From NCBI RefSeq assembly GCF_021869535.1, contig NW_026262734.1:96353285-96417284 (forward strand): a stretch of DNA of 64,000 nucleotides, read 5' to 3'. A program made the position numbers and the translations under genes. Shown piece after piece: positions 60,480 through 64,000 of this stretch. The first letter of the stretch is position 1. Each line of letters begins with the position of its first letter. The DNA comes from Mytilus californianus. Its lineage: Eukaryota > Mollusca > Bivalvia > Mytilida > Mytilidae. The notes under the pieces were generated by a model, which saw nothing but the letters and a program-made list of their open reading frames with translations, was not told the DNA's origin and made no database searches.

Positions 60480-60930
60480 GGTCCGAGTACACAGTTATCG
60501 TCCTTTGATTTTCGTTGTCCACAAATGTAGTCCCTAGTGTGGACAGTGTGTTACTTGCCATTTTTTTTTATACCCCTTCCAAATTTATTTCTCCATGTTT
60601 TATGACTCAAATAGCAAGTAGGGGGGTGAAATGACACTGTAAAAAAATTTGGGTCATGAATTTTAAAGTAAAGTAGTGATTTGGTCCAGCTGAAAAATGT
60701 TAAAAATTAGCACTTCGGAAGCTGTCAAAAGATTTGAAGACCCCCTTAACATAAAATTGTCCATATTTTGAGTTAGAGCCGATGAAGTTTTCTATAATTT
60801 TGATATAATTTGTCCCAAAAGTAGTACAACACACTGTAAAAATATTATTGAGAAAGCGCAGGTGGGATTTTTTTAATTTTCATTTATTGTCTAAAAGAAA
60901 TGCACTACGAAATAACTGTGTACTCGGACC
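60480..60930. mobile_element. 451-bp TIR element at the head of unit 1
   Basis: Ends GGTCCGAGTACACAGTTAT and its exact complement (19 bp). It is non-coding. A diverged relative lies at 23160-23340. No target duplication is visible. Confidence 0.8.
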
Positions 60931-62227
60931 TAAGAGGTGAAATCAGGAAATATAGAATCTGTACTTTGGCAACTTCCCTGAATGATTTGATGGTGTCAAT
61001 TTGTCAAATAGCATAAAACTAAAGGATTTAAACTTTTATTTGATAGAATTTCTGCAAAAATGACCAATTTGGGCATATTATGGTCAAAATAAGCATTTCA
61101 TAGCTTTTTCAATTTTGAGGCATAAGTGGCATTCTGACTTTCTATCTGACAGGTTTTTATGTGTCAATATTTGTGTTTCTATGCTTCAATCCAGTTGTAT
61201 TACTCATTTGTGAACTCTGAATCTACAGAAAAGAAGATTATCTCAGACAATATGTACAAAATGTGTTGTATATATGACCCTCGTCTAACGCCCTGTTTGG
61301 ATCAAGTTAAATGTGAGGAGCTTGGAACATAAAAGTTGAAGTCCATAATAAAGACCTCACTAAATTTGTATAAAAAGCACTTAACAATGTCTTTTGTACC
61401 TGTTTCATGTCACATAATATCTTTCTTTTCTTCTGTAGGATAGCAAGTGGTTCAAATATAAGCTTGTTGCGACTAAAATTGCATGCATGTTCTTCACTAA
61501 AAAGTGAAAAATCTTTGTATCAGACCATACTGTCAGCAAAAAAAGTTGAATGCAAGAGTCTTTTTGTGCTCAGATTTATTGTAACATGTCACCTGAGTAT
61601 AGAAATGATAGAAAAGACACAAATTTTTATTTCCTATAGCTTCAATATGCATTTTTAAATGTAAATATGTGCTACGGCCTAAATTGACCCTAAATTATTT
61701 TCAGTCTTACTTGGCCTAAGACCCTTTTAAACTAATATGATATGTTATTTGTGAGTTTTCTTTCCATTTACAGTACATTAAATACATATATAAGGATTAT
61801 TTATAACCAAAAAGCTTTACAAATTTAAAATTGCTGGAAAATATTACATCTTCATGTAAGGCCCCCCTTCATTGGAAAACCTCCATTTTTAGGCACAGGC
61901 TCATATAAATTTGACTTTTTAATAATTATGATAAGTCTGATAAATGAAATGAGTACTCAATTGCTTTTAATACATAATAGTTTATATATTAAGGCATTTC
62001 AAAAGTATTTTTTTGCAATATTTAAATTTTTTAAGCCCCAAATGTTGATAGTTGAAATTTTTCAATTTTAACGTCTACATTTAACACGCAAAGTTGAATA
62101 TAGAATTAGTCCTATTGTCTATAATATATATCCTATTGCCATGAAACTTTGTAGGCAGTCTTATAATTTATTAAGCTTTGGTCATACCAAGTTTCATTAA
62201 GATTGGTCAACTTTTTCTACCCTATTA

Positions 62228-62678
62228 GGTCCGAGTACACAGTTATCGTCCTTTGATTTTCGTTGTCCACAAATGTAGTCCCTAGTGTGGACAGTGTGTT
62301 ACTTGCCATTTTTTTTTATACCCCTTCCAAATTTATTTCTCCATGTTTTATGACTCAAATAGCAAGTAGGGGGGTGAAATGACACTGTAAAAAAATTTGG
62401 GTCATGAATTTTAAAGTAAAGTAGTGATTTGGTCCAGCTGAAAAATGTTAAAAATTAGCACTTCGGAAGCTGTCAAAAGATTTGAAGACCCCCTTAACAT
62501 AAAATTGTCCATATTTTGAGTTAGAGCCGATGAAGTTTTCTATAATTTTGATATAATTTGTCCCAAAAGTAGTACAACACACTGTAAAAATATTATTGAG
62601 AAAGCGCAGGTGGGATTTTTTTAATTTTCATTTATTGTCTAAAAGAAATGCACTACGAAATAACTGTGTACTCGGACC
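62228..62678. mobile_element. 451-bp TIR element at the head of unit 2
   Basis: Same as 60480-60930. Its left neighbour is the end of unit 1 (CCTATTA). Confidence 0.8.
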
Positions 62679-64000
62679 TAAGAGGTGAAATCAGGAAATA
62701 TAGAATCTGTACTTTGGCAACTTCCCTGAATGATTTGATGGTGTCAATTTGTCAAATAGCATAAAACTAAAGGATTTAAACTTTTATTTGATAGAATTTC
62801 TGCAAAAATGACCAATTTGGGCATATTATGGTCAAAATAAGCATTTCATAGCTTTTTCAATTTTGAGGCATAAGTGGCATTCTGACTTTCTATCTGACAG
62901 GTTTTTATGTGTCAATATTTGTGTTTCTATGCTTCAATCCAGTTGTATTACTCATTTGTGAACTCTGAATCTACAGAAAAGAAGATTATCTCAGACAATA
63001 TGTACAAAATGTGTTGTATATATGACCCTCGTCTAACGCCCTGTTTGGATCAAGTTAAATGTGAGGAGCTTGGAACATAAAAGTTGAAGTCCATAATAAA
63101 GACCTCACTAAATTTGTATAAAAAGCACTTAACAATGTCTTTTGTACCTGTTTCATGTCACATAATATCTTTCTTTTCTTCTGTAGGATAGCAAGTGGTT
63201 CAAATATAAGCTTGTTGCGACTAAAATTGCATGCATGTTCTTCACTAAAAAGTGAAAAATCTTTGTATCAGACCATACTGTCAGCAAAAAAAGTTGAATG
63301 CAAGAGTCTTTTTGTGCTCAGATTTATTGTAACATGTCACCTGAGTATAGAAATGATAGAAAAGACACAAATTTTTATTTCCTATAGCTTCAATATGCAT
63401 TTTTAAATGTAAATATGTGCTACGGCCTAAATTGACCCTAAATTATTTTCAGTCTTACTTGGCCTAAGACCCTTTTAAACTAATATGATATGTTATTTGT
63501 GAGTTTTCTTTCCATTTACAGTACATTAAATACATATATAAGGATTATTTATAACCAAAAAGCTTTACAAATTTAAAATTGCTGGAAAATATTACATCTT
63601 CATGTAAGGCCCCCCTTCATTGGAAAACCTCCATTTTTAGGCACAGGCTCATATAAATTTGACTTTTTAATAATTATGATAAGTCTGATAAATGAAATGA
63701 GTACTCAATTGCTTTTAATACATAATAGTTTATATATTAAGGCATTTCAAAAGTATTTTTTTGCAATATTTAAATTTTTTAAGCCCCAAATGTTGATAGT
63801 TGAAATTTTTCAATTTTAACGTCTACATTTAACACGCAAAGTTGAATATAGAATTAGTCCTATTGTCTATAATATATATCCTATTGCCATGAAACTTTGT
63901 AGGCAGTCTTATAATTTATTAAGCTTTGGTCATACCAAGTTTCATTAAGATTGGTCAACTTTTTCTACCCTATTAGGTCCGAGTACACAGTTATCGTCCT

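Larger units (their letters stand above)
60480..64000. repeat. 1,748-bp tandem duplication, continuing past the edge
   Basis: Unit 1 is 60480-62227, unit 2 is 62228-63975, and a third begins at 63976. The units look identical by reading. Similarity starts exactly at 60480; the base before differs (T against A). Each unit is a 451-bp TIR element plus 1,297 bp of single-copy-like DNA. The 83-codon frame repeated at 61407 and 63155 resembles nothing known. Confidence 0.95.

Noticed and set aside
61407-61658. 83-codon frame repeated at 63155 as a real gene
   Set aside because: It is repeated only because the 1,748-bp unit is duplicated; no family resemblance, and the length is expected by chance in AT-rich DNA.
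60480-63975. The 451-bp elements as LTRs of a retrotransposon
   Set aside because: The ends are inverted repeats, not TG/CA direct LTR ends, and the DNA between has no gag or pol.

Overview
The window looks like AT-rich nuclear DNA of a bivalve mollusc, most likely a mussel (Mytilus-like). The reasons are small exons with GT/AG introns on the minus strand, a very high load of short interspersed elements, and several repeats that I recognise as common in mussel and oyster sequence: repeats ending in GTCTCATTGGCAATCATACC-type sequence, tRNA-derived SINEs, and 'pearl'-type elements with tandem cores. The species call is an inference, not read directly from a marker gene.

Host genes. Two complete eight-exon genes lie on the minus strand, at 11351-2349 (copy A) and 45415-36841 (copy B). 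Each encodes a 566-residue secreted flavoenzyme of the aldonolactone oxidase / L-gulonolactone oxidase family. All eight exon lengths and intron phases are the same in the two genes. A third, partial copy (C, 18082-15080) has only exons 1 and 2, arose by duplication of the 5' half of copy A, and has lost the flavin-linking histidine. Two upstream blocks are conserved in all three copies and are promoter candidates. Smaller host traces are a possible terminal exon of a plus-strand gene (393-473), a broken BIR-domain (IAP-like) fragment (47880-48395), a possible hotdog-thioesterase-like fragment (46547-46270) and a weak spliced-transcript candidate (60445-58100).

Mobile elements. A 6.0-kb degenerate APE-type LINE (24931-30953) is bounded by a 7-bp target duplication, and the empty site survives in a paralogous repeat. 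It has split a tandem-core element. Fragments of another reverse-transcriptase family lie at 12837, 20755 and 23396. Non-autonomous elements with visible ends include a tRNA SINE (3933), a second SINE-like family (47044), a pogo-like MITE (44815), other MITEs (51651, 52743), an 8-bp-TSD terminal-inverted-repeat element carrying an exon-like ORF (53172-54698) and a 1.9-kb insertion with a recurring 14-mer (18710-20639).

The most coherent unusual pattern is a set of sequence-unrelated elements (37098-38240, 55085-55862, 24545-31853) with one shared design: about 150-170-bp core repeats, then a short GC-rich microsatellite, then a terminal hairpin. A hammerhead-ribozyme-like fold with a damaged core lies at 38355-38398. 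The window ends in a 1,748-bp tandem duplication (60480 to the edge) in which each unit starts exactly at the end of a 451-bp element with 19-bp perfect terminal inverted repeats.
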